Shown: positions 21,685 to 33,112 of the stretch, in pieces
How positions within the stretch are numbered: position 1 is the first letter of the stretch
Layout of the letters: every line of letters starts with the position of its first letter
Origin: Clarkia xantiana subsp. parviflora
Taxonomy: Eukaryota; Streptophyta; Magnoliopsida; Myrtales; Onagraceae
Length of the DNA: 64,000 bases
Assembly: GCA_036873135.1 (NCBI GenBank)
Contig: JAPTYO010000022.1
Span: 4,274,979-4,338,978, forward strand
Direction of reading: 5' to 3'
Made by a program: the position numbers and the translations under genes
The notes under the pieces: generated by a model
What the model was told of the DNA's origin: nothing
Seen by the model: the letters and a program-made list of their open reading frames with translations, nothing else
The model's database searches: none

Positions 21685-24600
21685 ATGGCTTCTACCCGTT
21701 CGATGGCTGGCAAGAAAAAGAAGAGACAAGGACAATCCGGCGGTTCTCGCCACCCTGCCGGGACTCTGAATTCAGGGCCGCCGGAGCGCACTGTTGATCA
21801 GAATGATCCTCCCCCTGCTGTTTCCCAAACAAGGGGGCATCATGATGATCGTGAAGATTCCTTTCGGAACTCATCGAAGAGCCGATAAGAGATCCCAATG
21901 AGGGACCAGGATGCACCTGCAAAGCCGGACATGGAAGGCCGCCAAGAAGAAGGAGGAGGAGTTGCCTCCGCCTCCGCCGATGGAGAATCTGGACCGGGAG
22001 GAGGCCCAACCCGAGTACCAGGACAAGAGCAAGGAACCTGCCCTAGCGGAGCAGTTCGTGGTCGATGGGCCTGGGCCTGTGCAGCATAGGACCATTCCTC
22101 TCAATGACCCTATCACCCCTGATCATGTGGTGAAGATCGTGAATATTTGTATGGGGGACCATAAGAATATGATGTCGGAGCTGAGGGATTGATCCACTCA
22201 TCCCTTTGTTCCCCGATTGGTGAACACCACTGCCCCGCCAGGACTGCGCATCCCGACAATCAAGGAGTATGATGGCGAGGGAGATCCAGTTCGCCATGTC
22301 CAGAAGCATGTCATGACTTGTCTAGGCAGAGCCCCTAATGATGATATAGTGTGCGTTTTGTTCCCAGGTACACTTGGTGAGAGGGCCTTGGCGTGGTTCT
22401 TCAGCCTTCCCCCAGGATGAATCTCTAGCTGGACCCAGATGCATGATCGCTTCATCCAGCAATACCAGGGCCGTCGGCGTCTCCTGAAAAGCGCGAGGTC
22501 CCTGGCTGAGGTGGTACAGAGGCCCGACAAATCTCTGGCGCATTACTACCAGAGGTACACTGCCAGCGTGGCCGAGATCGATGAGGAAATTTCGGAGGGA
22601 GAGACCATCCGCACCTTCATTCGGAACCTGACTGCACCGTATGGTTCCGACCTGATGCACAGCGTGGCTGAGAAGGCTGTGTGGAACATGGAAGAGCTGC
22701 AGAAGAGGGTGAAGCAGCAAATCGACGTACATGAGTAGAAGATAGCTTCCAGAGATCTTGACCCTCCGAAACAAACAAGGGGAAACAGTCGTCCAAACCC
22801 TCGGACGATCGCAGGAAGAAAGATAAACCCGAGAGCAGTCAGAGTCGAGGCCGTCCCGATCGGAGGGAAGACAAGCGTTCCTCGAAGTCGGACATGCGGG
22901 AGGACCACTACACCCCTCTCATTTGTTCCATGGGTGCTGTGTTGGCGGTGATGGACCGACAGGGTATCGCCAGGTATCCCCCGAAAAAAGATGAAGAGTC
23001 CATGGGAGCCCGCACTGATCGTTATTGTCGCTTTCACCGTGCCAACGGTCACGACACTAACCATTGTCGGGAATTGAAGAAAGAGATTGAGAAGCTGATC
23101 CAGAAGGGGAAGCTCAAGGAATTTGTGGCTGGACAACGGAGCCGGTCCCGTTCCCGGTCCCGATCGCGGTCCCGTTCCCGATCCCGTGGTCGATCCCCAA
23201 AGAAGGATAAGCCCGAGTCTTCCAATGCCCGCAAGGAGAAGCGGGGAACTATTAATGTGATTCACGGAGGACTTGCTGCAGGAGGAGATACCACGGCAGC
23301 TCGGGAGGTCTATGCTTCTCGGATTCCCATTGCTGTGGTGCTGGGCAAGAGGGCCCGAAATTGGACTCCGAAAGAAGAAATGGTGATTCCCTTCTCAGCG
23401 GAGGACCTGATAGGTGTGGAGACCCCGCACGATGATGCTTTGGTCGTGACCCTGAACGTGGATGGGTACGAGATGAAGCAGATTCTGATTAATGGAGGGA
23501 GTTCCTCCGATATTTTGTTCATGGACGCACTGCAGGCCATGGGGAAAACCAAGAAGGACTTGAAGCCTGCGGACTTCCCGATGGTCAGATTTTCTGGCTC
23601 TACCTCGTACCCAGTCGGGATGATTACCTTACCGGTCGAGTTCAGAAGTGGTTGGAAGTCGGAGAAGAGGAACGTCGAGTTCATGGTTGTTGAGTCTGCG
23701 GGGACCTACAATGGCATTATCGGGAGGACTACCATCAACCCGTTGGGGGCAATTGCCTCAACTGTCCACCAGAAACTGAAGTTCCCAACTGACCACGGAA
23801 TCGGGGAGGTCCAGGGCGATCAGATAGCTTCTAGGAGGTGCTATGTCAATGCCACCCGAAGGAGGAATCGGGAGGCTATGACTGTTTTCGAGACTGACGC
23901 TGATCCTCGAGAGGAGTTTGGGCTTCCCGCCCCGATGGAAGAATTGAAGGAGGTCGAGATTGATGGACCTCAGAGAAAGGTGAAAATCGGGTCCACTCTG
24001 TTGGAGGAGACAGCCCGAGAACTGATTGGTTTGCTGAAGGAGTTCAAGGAGATGTTTGCCCGGTCCCCGAGCGACATGCCAGGAATCAGCCCCGATGTAA
24101 TTACTCACGAGCTGAAGATTGATCCCGCGATCAAGCCGGTTACACAGAGAAGGTGCCCGATGGGTGCCGACAAGAAAATCACAATTCAGCAGGAGGTGGG
24201 CAGGTTGCTCGACGTTGGATTCATTAAAGAGCTCTGATTCCAGACCTGGGTCGCCAACCCAGTCCTGGTGAAGAAGAGCAATGGCAAGTGGCGGATGTGC
24301 GTGGATTTCCGTGACTTAAACAAGGCATGCCCGAAGGATTGCTATCCGCTCCCGAGGATCGACCAGCTGGTGGGTGCCACATCGGGACACTAGCTACTGA
24401 GGTTTATGGATGCCTACTCCGGCTACAACCAGATCAAAATGTCCAAGGAGGACGCTCCCCACACCGCCTTTTATGCTGATAGTGACATCTATCATTATGA
24501 CGTTATGCCCTTTGGATTGATCAACGCAGGTGCAACTTATCAGAGGATGGTGAACAAGCTGTTGGGGGACATGTTGGGGAAAACAATGGAGGCCTATGTG

Positions 24601-26200
24601 GACGATATGCTGGTGAAGTCCCGACAGGCCGAGGATCATGTCCGCAACTTAGCCACAGCGTTCGAGCGAATAAGGCTTCATCAAGTTCGCTTGAATCCGA
24701 CCAAGTGTGCCTTCGGAGTGCACTCAGGGAAGTTCCTGGGCTTTATGGTGAGCCAGAGGGGAATCGACGTCAACCCTAAGAAACTGAACGCGATCGAAGA
24801 GATGAAGTCCCCGACGAACCATCGGGAGGTGCAGGTGCTGAATGGCCGATTGGCCGCAATGAATCGCTTTCTGTCCAAGGCAAGCGACCGATCCATGCCA
24901 TTTTTTGAAGTGTTGAGGGCCAATAAGAAGTTTGAGTGGACTGCCAAGTGCGAAGAGGCGTTCCACGCACTCAAGCAGCACCTCTGTACCCTCCCGCCAT
25001 TGGCAAAGCCCATCCCAGGCGAGCCACTCTATCTGTATTTGGCTGTTTCTGAATTTGCTGTTAGCTCTGTCTTAGTGAAAGTTGTAGAGGGTAGCCAAGT
25101 CCCTGTCTATTATGTAAGCAAGGCACTCGCCAAGTCTGAAATGAATTATTCTGTCGTTGAGAAGTATCTCTATGCGTTGATTGTTACTGCTCGGAAGCTG
25201 AGGCCTTACTTCCACGTGCATGAAATTACTGTTTTGACGAATTAGCCCTTGAAACATTTTTTGAACCGACCTGATGCGTCGGGGAGATTAGTGAAATGGG
25301 CAGTCGAGCTTAGTGAGTTCCGCATTCATTTTGCTCCGAGAATGGCTATTAAGCGCAAGGCGTTGGCGGATTTCATAGCAGAGTCTACAGCCCCCGATCT
25401 AGAAGAAGCGGGCCCTGTAGAGGGGGCAACCACGGAGGTCCCGATAACAGAGCAGTCAGAACAGCCCGACGCCAAAAATATGTGGGAGATGTATACCGAT
25501 GGCTCCTCAAATTCTGTAGGATCGGGAGCAGGTTTCGTACTGATACCACTAGACGGAGGCGAGCCCCTCCGATATGCCTTGGCCTTGACATTTAGGGCCA
25601 CCAACAATGAAGCTGAATATGAGGCCCTCATCACTGGCCTCAAGATTGCTAAAGGAACGGGAGTTGGTCACTTAAAGGTGAAGTGTGATGCTAGCCTGAT
25701 CGTGAACCAAGTCCAGGGGTGGTACGAAGCGAAATGCCCGATGATGAGAAAGTATCTTTGCGAGGTGTAAACCCTGAAGGAGAGTTTCAAGAGCTTCGAT
25801 ATTTAAGCGATCCCGAGGGAGGATAATGTGGAAGCAGATGCCTTGAGCAAGTTTGCCTTGGGGGCACCCCTCGATGAAAGTCGGAAGGTGCATTTCTTGG
25901 AGAAGGTGATCCTATCAACCACCGATCAGTCGGAGGTATGTGCCGTTGAGATCGGAACAGAGGAGCCCACTTGGATGACCCCGATAGCCGCGTATCTAAA
26001 TACGGGGCAGTCCCCGATGATGAAGTAGCAGCCGGCAAAATACGCCGAACCGCGCCCAATTATGTGATGGTGGACAATCAGCTGTACAAAAAGGGGTATT
26101 TAACTCCTTATCTGAAATGCGTGGCCGAGCCCGACACAGCTCGGATCCTTAGGGAGGTGCACGAAGGATATTTGGCTTGTCATGAAGGGGCCCGATCCAT
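21685..26200 (+). pseudogene. GY2 gag-pol, truncated and stop-riddled
   Basis: Starts at ATG 21685 (MASTRSMAGKKKKRQG). Domains in order: gag capsid (about 22000-22740), zinc knuckle variant YCRFHRANGHDTNHC, Arg-Ser tract (23137-23196), protease with NGGSSSDILF (the DGG triplet is mutated to NGG), RT with the YVDDMLV catalytic motif (about 24595-24615), gypsy RNase H, second RNase H (YTDGSSNSVGSGAG), and the first part of the integrase zinc domain. In-frame stops include 22190, 22397, 22737, 24237, 24391, 25244, 25768 and 25804. About 80 bp of gag between the basic N-terminus and the capsid is missing relative to GY5, and the integrase core is deleted. It has lost a protease catalytic Asp as well as integrase. 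Confidence 0.85.
23137..23196 (+). repeat. GY2 Arg-Ser dipeptide tract in gag
   Basis: Twenty codons of nearly pure Arg-Ser alternation between zinc knuckle and protease, built of CGG/CGT/CGA and TCC/TCG. Equivalent tracts are in GY4 and GY5; GY1 has none. Confidence 0.85.
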
Positions 26201-26212
26201 CTTGGGGGCAAA

Positions 26213-26851
26213 TTATGGGTTTCGATATAGCCGTCAGGCCCATTAACGGCGACTAAACGGCAAAGAAGGCCCACTGGGCCCCAAATAGGCTTAGAAGACC
26301 AATACGAGGGGACCCGACAAGGTCGGTCCCGACATACGAGCTGAACGCTCCCGATCCTATGCCTTTAAGTAGGCCCCGATGATATGCCTTTAAGTAGGCT
26401 CCGATATTGAATCCCTGAGAATGCTGGCCCTGTCCCGATGACGAGGGGCCCCGAGGGGTGACCAAAAGAGATAACTCTGGAGTCCCCGACATCCGTCGGG
26501 ACTTGCCACCAGAGAACGAGGCCGAGAAACACGCCCACTATCAACATAGTGGGGAAGTGGCCTGAAAAGACGGAACGTGGGCTACATGGCCGAGATTAAC
26601 GGAACGTGGCAGTTATCTCACAGGTAACTGAGGTGACCCCTCCCCTATATAAAGGAAGGGGTTACCTCAGGATCAATATGTTGAACATTCACATACTTAA
26701 TACTTGCTTGCCTGCCTCGAGATACTCATTTAAGCATCAGAGAGGGATTCTGGGTCACCGCTCGGTCTATCCCCTTCTTGCAGGATTACTTGGAGCGAAG
26801 GAGTTCGGACTTCCGTCAAGAACGTACCGGAGTTCCAACCGTGATCCAACG
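26213..26851 (+). repeat. GY2 3' LTR
   Basis: 639 bp, 25 bp shorter than its partner because it has two rather than three copies of the 25-bp unit. The TATA-flanking inverted repeat spans 26628-26670. Confidence 0.9.
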
Positions 26852-26856
26852 CAAAG

Positions 26857-28302
26857 CATTGGAAGTCCATCCTCAAATTTCTATAATGTGTCATGTTCGA
26901 TCACGTTACCATTAATCCATGGTAATTTTAAACTTGTATCTTCTAAGAGTAGACCGTACTCTTAATAAATACTTGTTTAATGCGCAAATCAATGCTACTT
27001 TATGATAAGGTTTCACCCGTATCATTTTTAAGGTAACGCTCCAACCGATTTTATTGGAACATAGTGTTACATTAATACGAAATCAACTTAATTTCATTCC
27101 ATAGGAACAATTAATGTTGAGTTCTAACATAATGTTATTTTAAACTATGTTTCTCGAAGTATTTAATAATATGATTGCTTAGCCAAACTTTTCGTTAAAT
27201 GCCTATAGTGGGAGTGTCATTTTACTGACTACTTCCTTTCGTTTATTAACTCATCCAGAGACTTATCCACCTCATGGACTATGCATTTGAGCTCGTGCTT
27301 AATGCAATAGTTGATGTACTACTCGATCGTAGTAGCATTAAAGCGTACTTCTACTTGACTATAGTAGTCATCAATGAGTTATTTCCGTGGAATCATAAAC
27401 GAAAATTCAGCATTCATACATTAAAACACTTCATTAAACTTGTACTTTAAAACGATGTGTTCCGTCTTTCGAGGTACACGCGCATATGGCTAAGACCAGT
27501 TTTATTCCGTGGTTTAAATCGTTTCATTTTCAAATTTAACTTAATCGGTTTGAACATGTTTTAATTATTACACAAATAATTGTTTTAAATGGAGTATTAA
27601 TAAATAAGGATGAAATTAACGGTCAGTTTGCTTTTGAAATTATGCAATTGATGGATGTTTGATTAGGTGAGTGAATGTTTTATTTGATCCAACCATTTTA
27701 CTGGAGGATTTACAGATTAGTTATTTGTTTCGGATCGGTCCCATTTAATCGGGTCGATTAATTTTGATAAGTAGGCCAATTCATGAACTGAATGGTTACT
27801 ACTTTATTCAATAATTCTGAATCATCATTAACTAAACATAAACATTTACTGATAATAAGAGAACTTGTAGACATTGATACTACACTGAGATACATTACAA
27901 AGCTTTTAGAGGTAAAGGAAAAGTAAAGTCGAAAAGGAAAACTCCGACCATCTTCACCAACGTCCCTGAAAGAAATTCACGAGTGAATCATATCAGTAGA
28001 CTTAGTGATATAAATTGTTTAACGGTTTCGTATATGTGGCAAACGAGGTGTACCATTTACAGTACTTCATCAGTAGTATTTTTCATACTACAGATCTCGT
28101 TTGAGGAACAATTCGATCATGTTTCCTCTGCAATTTCCTTAGTCCTCCTGCGATGGCGCACAGGGGAACTTTTCACTCTCTTTTGGTTTTTTTCCTTGAA
28201 TAGGAACATGGAGTACTTAACTGAATCAATTAAGTATCCTAGTCCATTATCGTCAGCAAACCATGATATCGGTTATCCCAGTGCGATATTGATTATCTTT
28301 CT
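26857..28302 (-). pseudogene. CO5 decayed protease-integrase zone
   Basis: Continuation of CO5 between GY2 and its gag. No frame of note. Nucleotide similarity to CO1 5150-5660 (for example ATAGTGGGAGTGTCATTTTA) shows it belongs to the same type of element. Confidence 0.45.
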
Positions 28303-28715
28303 CTAATTGGATCTTTCGATCCTTCTGTTACACACAGGTTTTACTCTGGTGTTTTTTGAAAGTAGGTCATCATACTCTATTATTACTTTTCTTGCTTCTG
28401 CTGCCTTTCCACTACCAAAGCGGAGTTTAAGGGCACCCCAAAGCTGAACAGCAGAATAATTGAGCGTGAAGTCCTCTACGACCTCTTTATCCAAGGATGC
28501 CAATATCACCTTGCAAGCTTTCTTATCTCACAAGCCTATGTTCCCTATTCTGGGAACTAGGTTGTGGTCTGGCGGTACCAACATTTTCTCTCTTATAGTC
28601 ATGATACAGTCGTTTGTATCACATGCTATACGACGTTCTCTTACATCTTACTCCATGCTTCGTAATCCATATCATCCAGATTGCATGGTTTATAAAAGCG
28701 TACCGACCCAGCCAT
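28303..28715 (-). pseudogene. CO5 copia gag fragment
   Basis: Opens at ATG 28715 with MAGSVRFYKPCNLDD and soon MDYEAWSKM, the usual start of a copia capsid (aromatic plus Asn, then Tyr-x-x-Trp). After stops it continues with ILASLDKEVVED, SAVQLWGALKLRFG and a basic end, the helix-Trp-x-x-Leu-x-x-x-Phe pattern of copia gag. It differs clearly from the CO2 gag, so the two elements are from different families even though their LTRs resemble each other. No zinc knuckle is seen. Confidence 0.6.
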
Positions 28716-29266
28716 TAGAACTATTACAACTATAATCATGCTAAGTTAGGGAGATAATAACATTTTGACAGAATTGCAAACATCGGATTATCTATTAAGA
28801 TTGAATACGACGAATAGTGATCCTTCAGTCACTAAACCAAACCGACCGCCAGTAAACTGAGGGAAGGGGGTGTTGTGAAAGAGTTCACGCTATTGTCGTC
28901 TTCAATCCAATAGATCAGTCTTTTGAAAACGATTATTATTTTGCAAATTACCGGAACGGGAATTTTCAAATAAGCATACCCGATCTTGGCTTTCCCATGG
29001 CCCTTTTTGATTTTGTAAAAATTATCTGATAATTTACGCATGCATAATACTATATCACGCCATAAACATCGAACAAACCAAAACAACATGCTTACGCGTC
29101 ATGTGTCTAATGTTCCTTAGCATACATAATTCTACTTAAAGTAAACTTCCACATGCTTTCATTCATGAACATTCTAGCATACGTGTCAAAACATGCAACT
29201 TCCGCATACATCATGCATAATTGGCGACTGGTATTTTCAGTTTTAAAAACGTTTTGAAAATATTAG
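28716..29266 (-). other. CO5 leader, left piece
   Basis: Non-coding leader between CO5 gag and the GY3 insertion. Similar to CO1 7080-7560. Ends at target GGGCT (29267-29271). Confidence 0.6.
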
Positions 29267-29271
29267 GGGCT

Positions 29272-30075
29272 TGTTGCGTCCTGGATGAACTGGGTCGTGA
29301 GGACGCGTCTGTTCGTATGGTTCTGCGGGTTTTCGGGTTGTAACCCTTCGTCTGGAAGAGGTTTGGGCCACTGGCGAGTGTTCGGTTGACTCCCGTAAAG
29401 GTCTGTGTCTCAAAGCGTGGTTGTGTCTCAAGAGGGCGTCTGAGTCTCAGAAGGCGGTGGTCTGTGCACAAATCCGGATGTCTGGGCGATGATTCCTGCA
29501 CAAAGGACCAATGCTAGCACGGAGAGGGGGGGGGGGGGGCAGTGCTAGCGGAGCCCTCTCCGAAGCTTAAGTCACTATAGGGCTAAAAGAGTAATTTCTA
29601 GAGAGAGAATATTTCTAGAGAGAAGTCAGAGCTCAAAATACCAAAGTTGGGCAAATGAGAGGATGTGTGAAAATGGGTGGCCAAGGTCTCCTATTTATAG
29701 GCTTCCTTGAGACCGGACCCGGTTTTAAAGCGGTTTGATGACGGTCTAAAAGCAAGCGGTAACCGTCATCATCATTGGTAATATGCGAACTTGACTTCTC
29801 TTCATGTAACGGTAATCGCGTGAACGGTATTCGCGCAATGCCCGTAGTGCAATCCGGACCTCGTCGAATTTGGGCAATTCGGCGAGGTCTGGATTGCCGC
29901 GCAATCCAGATCTCCGGATTGCAAGCAACCCGGAGGTCCGGTCCGGGTGTGCGTAAACTCACTTCCGGACCGTTTTTACCCTTTGGGAGACGTTTTCCAA
30001 GTTGTGATGTGATTTTCGGCGTGTTTGCGAGGCCCGAAACGTAAATACGAACTCGAATTGGACACATATCCATCA
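29272..30075 (-). repeat. GY3 3' LTR
   Basis: 804 bp, TG...CA. The minus-strand TATA box CTATAAATAG (29700-29691) lies between GGTCTC and GAGACC. A poly-G run at 29526-29539 sits beside complementary CGGAGAGGG/CCCTCTCCG. The block 29860-29945 holds shuffled copies of GCAATCCGGAGGTCC-type repeats. Confidence 0.9.
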
Positions 30076-30088
30076 CTTGCCCCCGAGT
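30076..30088 (-). promoter_or_regulatory. GY3 polypurine tract
   Basis: Minus strand CTCGGGGGCAAG directly before the 3' LTR. Confidence 0.75.
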
Positions 30089-31662
30089 CAAGTAACGGTT
30101 TAAAACCTTTATTGACTCTATTTTTAAGTTAGGATACGCGTCCAATTTGAGTTTGACGCTAACCTTCCGGTTTCGGTTATTGGTTGGACGTAGCAATCTT
30201 GATTTCGTCTGTCCCTTGATTTTCCGACCGAATGACTTTGTTTCCTGTCATCATGGTTAGTGCGAATAGGGAATGCGTATACGTAGCGTGCGAGTATGGT
30301 TAACGTTAGGGATATAAGCAATTAGCAATACATCATGCGAATACGTTTTTATCAACATGCATGCCTAAGTAACGATTATGGCAAGATCGTAATTACACGA
30401 CGCAAGAGATATAATCCGTACATTTCTAAAACGACTTAGCAACTATCAAATCATGCATCATGCGACATGAAAACATACGCGTAGAATGACGGGTTTGATA
30501 CGTTCAATATCAAAATAATCATGTACGTAGGAATAGATATTTAGAAGAGAGGGTGGAGTGTACCATAAGTGCTTAGGCGTGAGTGTAGACAAGTTACTCC
30601 TTTAATCCTTATCACCAAAGCATCTTTTGGGATATGTAACTACACAAATCCCCAATCATTCCTCCATCATCTTGGGAATTCATTATTCCTTCTTCTTTGC
30701 AGGTAATCCTTTCATCATTTCCTGAAATTGTTTGTGTGTTCATAGTTTCTTTACCGTCGTAAAGCTTAGACATATCCCGAAAGTTTCGTGCTTGATCCTT
30801 GACTTGTTTTCAGAAACTGACACCACCAATCGACTCAGATTGTCACGAGGATTCCAGCGCCGCCTTCGGAATCGCCAGGAGACGCCGGACGCGCCCTCAC
30901 GCGCCGCCGCGTGAGATTTGCCTTGCCGGCGCGTGTAGCCCACGCGCCGCCTTCCCGTGCTCCGTTCGTCGCGGTCCTTACCTTTCTGAAATCGTCTCGC
31001 CGAGGGGAATCCATTGTGATACTTTTCGTCACGTTTTGAGGTAATCTGGAAATTCGATTTTACAGGACAGCTTCGACTTGATTTCGAATGTCGCCGTATT
31101 GTTGTTCGTTTGAGCTATTTGTCGTTGTTGTCGTATGGAACTTCTTGTTGGTGCTTGTATGTCGAATATTTGCTGATTAGTTGCCGTTATTATCGCCGCT
31201 AGTGCATGAATTATACGATTTTTCACTTCCGTGGATAGTTGAGGTAGAATTCCCCGTTTGGACATAGTGCCCCCGTGCCTTTGTGTAGAGGCTTTTTGGC
31301 CGGTATGCATAATTTTTTCCCCTTGATGTTTTCGTTGGTTGATGGGAATTGCCAAACGTCTTAAGGAGTAGCCTTTTGTTGCCTTTGAAGCCTTAGGAAA
31401 ATATTTTCCTTAAGTGTCGTCGTATTTGATCCTTGTGGTTTGTCCCGTTAGATTCACCGTTTGCATGATAGCCTCTTAAGACGTTAATCCCTTTTACCGT
31501 ATGTACCAACTTCGCTATGCGCGTGGACTTTGGCTACGTGCGTTGATTTTTGCTACGCGCGTTGACTTTTGCTATGCGCGTTGACTTCTGCTTGGTTCTT
31601 GCAGATTGTGGGGTCGTAGTAACCTCTTGCGGAATTCCCTTCCTTTTGACCGAGTTGTTGCT
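30089..31662. other. GY3 tail between polypurine tract and antisense gene
   Basis: 1.6 kb without a supported gene. A GC-rich patch (30850-30965) contains a short hairpin (TCACGCG/CGCGTGA). A four-unit repeat lies at 31514-31590. By position this should hold the promoter of the plus-strand gene, but I see no clear TATA box. Confidence 0.5.
31514..31590. repeat. 19-20-bp tandem repeat, four units
   Basis: Units such as GCTACGCGCGTTGACTTTT repeated four times with small changes, about 70-150 bp upstream of the antisense-gene start. Confidence 0.75.
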
Positions 31663-33112
31663 ATGAGTAAGTCCTTCATTCTTACTCTTGACCATTTTTG
31701 AGCGTTTTGACACTTATAATGGGTACCCTTTTAAACGGCTATATGTCTTTTGTGAATTCATATTGCAGGTTGGTTTGCCGGAAAGAGTTCGTCTCTCCAT
31801 GCGGCGGCTTCGCGTATTGCTTCTCGCGCCGATCCGGCTTTGGTAGCCCCTGCCCCCATCACTCCTGCCAATTCGGGGCGTGATCTTGGCAAAGGGTCTT
31901 CTACTCATGTGACCGGGGATACTCCCCCAATGTCTGATTCTCGTGTTTCTTCCAAGTGGACTGACACAGTGGTGCGTGGACCGACTGATCCTAAGCGCTT
32001 GAAGCCAAATGCGACTACTTCCACTCGTAAAGGCAAGGAAGTCGCGAGTCGCAATGTAGCGTCATCTGCCCCCTAGTCGGGAAACCGACTTGTGGAAGTC
32101 CGCGGACTCTGTAAGTATACTTTTGATGAATGTATTCCGTGGTTTTGTTATTTGTTGTTAACCACTTTCTTTCTTTGTTGTAGTGGTTCCTCCTCTTAGG
32201 CGTGACCATCTGGTCTGCCCCGTTGGATTGGACATTACTGGGGACACTTGGGCACCTTTTGGTAATGGTGGAGTTTATTTCCCCAAGGAGTCGTCACTTC
32301 GCACTCCAGAGGTTGGAGTTCGCGTATTGCGTAGATGTGTTCCACCGGGTGATAGGCATTCTTGCCCATCGACTGATGAGGAAGCTGAGGCTTATGCACA
32401 GAGTGCCTTATCCCGGTTTGCTCCTGTAAGTAACTTGGTTCTTTTGCCAAGTTTGTTGTTTTTGCGATTTATGTTCGACTTATCACATTGATGTGTGCAG
32501 GTTGTAGCCAACATGGTAAACATGTCATCTTTTGTTATGGAGCTGGTAAGCGCGAAGCAAGCAGCTATGGATAAGTGTGACGCTTTGCGTCAAGAATTGT
32601 CACGAACCAAGGAAGAGGCTCGCGTGTTGAGTTCGAAAGTCACTGCTTATGAGAGCCGTTATGAGGCGCGCCATACTCGCTTGACAAAGCTTGAGTCTGA
32701 GATGATCGCTCTTGAGAAGAAGGTTACAGACGATCTTCATTCTCAAGGAGCGGTATTACTTGCTCTTGGTAAGGAGAGTCGGGAGAAGAGCGTACAAGTG
32801 GGTTTCACCAAGTACTTGGGAACTTCTGATTTTGAAGCTGCTGTTGAGGAGAAAGTGAACCACTTGATGAGCGAGCGCTCCGAAGATTACTTCACCCGTG
32901 TGAAGGATCTTGACCCTAGGTTCCCTTTTGGCGACTTAGGGCCATATGCGAGTTACGCCCTTTCTCACATTGAGGCGCTGAACCTTTTGGAGTGTGGCCT
33001 TCCTAACTACGAGGTGTTGGTTGATGATAGCGGAGATGTAAACGTCATTGTTACTTCTCCTGAGTTTATGGAGGTTTCCCCCGGGCCCTCTGGAGGTGGT
33101 GCCGCTATTTGA
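31663..33112 (+). pseudogene. GY3 antisense gene, four exons, one nonsense codon
   Basis: Runs opposite to gag-pol. The inferred structure is exon 1 31663-31666 (ATG plus one base), exon 2 31769-32110, exon 3 32184-32425 and exon 4 32501-33112. All introns have GT-AG ends (GTAAGT or GTAAGTA donors; TTGCAG, TTGTAG, GTGCAG acceptors) and lengths of 102, 73 and 75 bp. The exons join in phase into exactly 400 codons including the TGA stop; only one codon inside is a stop, TAG at 32074-32076. Exon 2 is Ser/Thr/Ala-rich. Exon 4 encodes a long coiled coil (from MELVSAKQAAMDKCDALRQE) and an acidic end. Tat-type elements are known to carry extra antisense genes of this kind; their function is unknown. 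I see no transposase-28-like domain here, unlike GY4 and GY5. The splice sites are predicted, not observed. Confidence 0.65.

Larger units (their letters stand above)
20985..26851 (+). mobile_element. GY2, internally deleted Ty3/gypsy Tat element
   Basis: 5867 bp between CAAAG copies at 20980-20984 and 26852-26856. Order: 5' LTR (20985-21648), primer site, gag-pol up to the start of integrase, then directly the polypurine tract CTTGGGGGCAAA (26201-26212) and 3' LTR (26213-26851). The last base of the 3' LTR is G instead of A and its first two are TT instead of TG. Same family as GY5, which keeps the integrase and antisense gene that GY2 has lost. Confidence 0.9.

Noticed and set aside
21430..21888. 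Long GY2 frame starting within the LTR
   Set aside because: The part before 21685 is LTR and primer site; only the section from the ATG at 21685 is gag.
22546..23265. Long minus-strand frame (239 codons) opposite GY2 gag, and its twin at 53322-54050
   Set aside because: It mirrors codons of the gag and zinc-knuckle region on the plus strand. It has no domain of its own and owes its length to gag base composition.
30835..31032. GC-rich patch as a host exon
   Set aside because: It lies inside GY3 between the antisense gene and the 3' LTR, with only short Arg-rich frames on both strands and no recognisable protein.
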